Assembly (NCBI RefSeq): GCF_022201045.2
Contig: NC_068564.1
Coordinates: 33,509,001 to 33,573,000, forward strand
Direction: 5' to 3'
DNA from: Citrus sinensis
Lineage: Eukaryota; Streptophyta; Magnoliopsida; Sapindales; Rutaceae
DNA length: 64,000 nt
This document shows positions 60,599-64,000 of the stretch, piece after piece. The notes beneath the pieces are model-generated. The model saw nothing but the letters and a program-made list of their open reading frames with translations. It searched no databases and had not been told where the DNA came from. How positions within the stretch are numbered: the first letter of the stretch is position 1; every line of letters starts with the position of its first letter. Position numbers and translations under genes: made by a program.

Positions 60599-62946
60599 CT
60601 ATTCTCCTTCCCATCCCATTTGCTGGGCTCGCCGCTCCCACAAGGAAGTTACTTTCCTCTCCTTGATCAGCAAGGCCTCAGCCCGTTCTCTGGCCTCTTC
60701 ACAGGTTTCTGTAGCAGCATTGCATCTTTCTGCCTCCTTTTGGTACTGGGAAGCCACCCTTTTTGCTTCACCAAAGGTTATGTTCATATGGCGCAAGTGC
60801 TCTTCAGCAACAGCTTCTTGCAGCTTCAATTCCTCTGTCAGAAGATCGACAAACTGCTTCTCCATCTCCTGCTTGACGTCAGGGTCATTGCTTCCACAAT
60901 CTGTGATATCACCACAATTAGAGTCAATTAACAGGAAAAACTACACGCTAGGAATCTGAGCAACAAAAAGGGAAAGCTGACAAAAGAATGAGCTAAAAGG
61001 CTTTTGGCAGCAAAGTATATTTTCTGAAGCAACCATTTTATCAAACTTCTACATTTCCACTTAAGTAACATCTGCCCTAAAAAGAAAAATATACCCTTGC
61101 CCGACGTACTGTTCTTAGGATCCAAAGGCTCAAACTTGCAGAGATATCTCATAATTTATTTAGTATAATCAGTTAAGAGCAAATGCATGAGTAGCTCAAT
61201 CTTTTACCAATATGTGAATTATGAAGAAAAGAATTTAGAGATCAAACATTAATATAAAAAAAGAAAAAAAAAACTATGTTTCCAGTACACTGATATAAGA
61301 GTACATAATTTATAAGCTGAGTAACAGGTTACTCAGCAAAATGCAATCTACTAGCCTGATACATAATTTATGAGCTAAGTAACGTGTTACTCTGCCAAAA
61401 TGCAATATACTAGCCTGCTGATAGGTGGAATGCAATAAACACTAAGGGTCAAGAAAACCCAACAAAGCAGTCGAATTTGAGTAAAATAAGAAAGAAGGCC
61501 AAAAGCAAGAAGTTCTTCACCAAGTTAAGCTAGGAGAGTGAGCTCTAACCTGTGACTGAGAGATTGGCTAACCCTGCAGGAAATAAGAAAATCCGAAAGG
61601 TAACATCAGCATCTACATAGAGACTTTGAAATTTCAATTTCCAAAAAAAAAATCCTACATATTAAACAGTGAGGTAAAAAACTTGCAGATGTCAATTGGA
61701 ATTAAGGAACCTGTATGACATTTCAAAAGCTAACAGACGCAGCAAAGCAACCACTATTTCATATTGACTATCAACTTAAGAGACCCACTTCCAATAATAA
61801 AAAAGTGTACAATACAAAATTTTCTCTCTGGAAAATCTTTTCTTCCATTGAAATCATAGTTCACAAAAACTTCACAATTTCTCTTTCAGTGGTTTTGGGG
61901 GTGATCAACTGTTGAATGAATACAATTGATTGGATTTATAATGCTGAAGCATTGACCAAAACAGCATTCCTAGATTTTCATTCTAATTAAAACGTCATGG
62001 AACTAAAGTATTAAGATAATCGTCAAGCAAGATTAAGCTTATCCTGATCACTGCGATACCCAAGCAAGGAAAACGAGTCAACCACATAACAAAAAATTGA
62101 AGTATCATCCTGATGAAATGAACACCTAATTACTTTTACTCGGATCACATGTAAAGAAGATAGATTAAGACTGTAATACAATCACATCCCTGGTGACCAA
62201 GAAGATTGAGAGCCAAACCAAGAATCATCAATAACAGCTGATCAGAACCTCAAAATTTGATGACATAAGCAACCTTAATTATATCATAAAAGAATGGAAA
62301 ATAAATCTGGCTTGAATTAGAATTTATTCCTCATTCTATTGCAACTATTCCATTATACACAAAGCTCAGACTTCAAAATTAGCAACAACTGTAGATCAAA
62401 ACCTCAAGCTAATTATTTTACTCTAATCAGCATTTAACCAATCAGAACTCGGACAGCAACCCAGATAGCAAAAAATGAGCTATACCAACAAATCAAAATC
62501 TCAACTTGATAAAATGAGAACTACTCAAATTCACTATAATCCACATACAATCAAACAAAATCAAAACTTGAAAGCAAAACCCACAAACAGAAATCATTAA
62601 AACCTGCCGCTGAGTAAAGGGCATAAACAGTAGATCAAAGATATCAACTCGATGAAATAGATACTCCTCAAAATCACTCTAATCAGCGTATAATCAATCA
62701 AGCTCATGACTTGAAAACAACCCACAAGCAGAAATCATGAAAGCAACACTTACCAGGCGCAATCTTGAGAAGAGAAAGAGGAGGAGGGCAATCGCAATTA
62801 CAATGAGGACAAGAAGATTTGTTATCACCTAAACTAACTCCCTTCTTAAATCTCCAAAACAGAGCAGGTCCACAGACAGCTAGAGCTGAAACTACAGCAA
62901 ATATTACGAGACAGCACCTCACACAATTGCCTGATCTCCTGGACAT
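60599..62946 (-). CDS. DUF1068 / ELMO-NKS1-type Golgi membrane protein
   Basis: Three exons: 62754-62946, 61550-61573, 60599-60900 (519 nt, 172 residues). The start MSRRSGNC matches the family. An in-frame ATG nine bases upstream (62955) has a weak context and would add MRE. A transmembrane helix (CCLVIFAVVSALAVCGPALF) is followed by a cysteine-rich CPHCNCDCPPPLSLLKIAPG, then SVTDCGSNDPDVKQEMEKQ across the 24-nt exon 2. A coiled-coil-like C-terminus (EELKLQEAVAEEHLRHMN ... LWERRAQQMGWEGE) ends the protein. Family members in Arabidopsis (ELMO proteins, NKS1/ELMO4) are Golgi proteins that scaffold pectin synthesis and affect cell adhesion (recalled knowledge). Intron 2 contains a tandem duplication. 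Confidence 0.92.
61302..61418. repeat. 58-bp tandem duplication in DUF1068 intron
   Basis: Two adjacent copies (61302-61359 and 61360-61418) start TACATAATTTAT and end ACTAGCCTG. The first contains the palindrome GAGTAACAGGTTACTC. They differ at several positions, so the duplication is not recent. Confidence 0.85.
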
Positions 62947-64000
62947 CTCTCTCATTAACACACACACAAACACGCACGCACACAATCTCTCTTCTCTCCG
63001 TTTGTGTTTGTGCTTTGAGACGCAATAGAGATACAGGGGAGATCTAATGTGGATGCTTTGATTGATGGGGCTTTTACTATCAATGAATGAATGAATCTAC
63101 TTCAGCTTTTATATGAAAAGTTTTAACCTTTTTTTGTATGCAAAGAAGTCAGTCAGTTCCGTTCGAGTATTTTAATGAGCTGTGTTTTACTTGTAAACAT
63201 TACCCGACAGTTATTACAAAAAATCATTAAGTCTTGTTCGCTTCAGGAGCCGTCTCGGTCTTCGTTCAGTCTTCACTACTGCTCACGTCTCTGTTTAGTA
63301 GTTTGTCTGACGGTGGAATTTTTCTTCTTCTCTTTTTATTTATTATTTTTTTTTTTTGGGTTGAAAATATCCATAAATAGAATAATTAGTTTCATGTATG
63401 GAATAACTAAATATGCTTATATATAACTGTAATTACTGTTATTTACAGTAGTTTTAAAATTTTATTAAGTGGTTTTTTTTTCCTTTTTAATCAACTGGTA
63501 AATTAATATGATATCCAAATGGAAGGATTTTAATAAATTCATCAAAAATGCCAAGTTTTAAGAAATAAATTGAAAGAAGAACTTGATTTCTTTTATCAGT
63601 AATGATCATTGACTCGCTCAAATCTCACTTTTAATCTATGTTATTATTTTTTAGAATTATCTTTAAATAATAAAAATATTTTTTACTCTCTCTCCCTCCC
63701 CCCCCCCCCACACACCCTCACCACCACTTACTTTTTTCACCATTGACCCATCACCTTTGCTTGGATTTTATTAAATCTTATAAACAAATGGTAGATTTCA
63801 TTATTATTGATGATATTGGTTTTGTTCTATGTGATAATTTAAGACTTTTTTAAATTTCAATTTGGGATTTGATTAAGAGTTAATATTTGATTTACATTTT
63901 TGAATCAATTAGAAGAAATGAGAGAGATGAAAAGTTAATCAATTAAGGGATTGAGAGAGAAAAATATTTATTTATTATTCTTCTGTAAAAAGTTTTAAAA
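62947..64000. other. DUF1068 promoter region
   Basis: The leader holds alternating CA/GC repeats just upstream of the ATG. Farther out, the DNA is AT-rich with a C run near 63700. No supported gene lies here up to the window edge. Confidence 0.45.

Noticed and set aside
1..64000. tRNA and rRNA genes
   Set aside because: I looked for the GGTTCGAATC-type T-loop with a matching acceptor stem and found none that I could support by eye. A tRNAscan run would settle this.

Overview
The window is nuclear DNA of a eudicot plant. Genes are intron-rich with GT-AG borders, spacers are AT-rich, and plant-only families appear (type-B response regulator, CBP60, DUF1068/ELMO). The proteins resemble those of woody rosids; Citrus or a relative is my guess, from protein style only.

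Layout. Eight genes look intact: an LRR receptor kinase (450-2996, -), a UBP23-like deubiquitinase with 11 exons (8238-14897, -), a GH18 class V chitinase (32364-33555, -), a nine-exon calcineurin-like phosphoesterase (34944-38590, +), an ABHD17-type alpha/beta hydrolase (41950-44035, +), a type-B ARR10/ARR12-like regulator (51655-54713, +), a CBP60 calmodulin-binding factor (56141-59391, -) and a small ELMO/NKS1-type DUF1068 protein (60599-62946, -). I reconstructed the exons by eye. For every multi-exon gene the exon lengths sum to a whole number of codons.

Between about 16 and 31 kb lies a wrecked accessory block. It holds two decayed RING-H2 paralogues in opposite orientation, a MULE-like element with a GC-rich minisatellite core, and three copies of an LBD (LOB-domain) gene fragment, two of which form a near-600-bp inverted repeat. 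It also holds a 1.6-kb segment present twice, each copy carrying a LINE-type RNase H remnant, a captured exon of the phosphoesterase gene, a Copia 3' end and a frameshifted NAC-like gene. A solo LTR with a perfect 5-bp target duplication sits inside one RING gene. A hAT element with an 8-bp target duplication sits in one segment copy, and the other copy preserves the empty site.

The intact genes are not an operon-like system. Several act in signalling: cell-surface perception (receptor kinase), cytokinin-responsive transcription (ARR), calcium/calmodulin-linked transcription (CBP60) and protein deubiquitination (UBP). Their order resembles Arabidopsis chromosome 2/4 blocks as I remember them, so the intact genes are probably old syntenic neighbours. 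The most unusual items are the LBD inverted repeat (a possible small-RNA source), the readable insertion histories, and a U12-type intron in the deubiquitinase gene.
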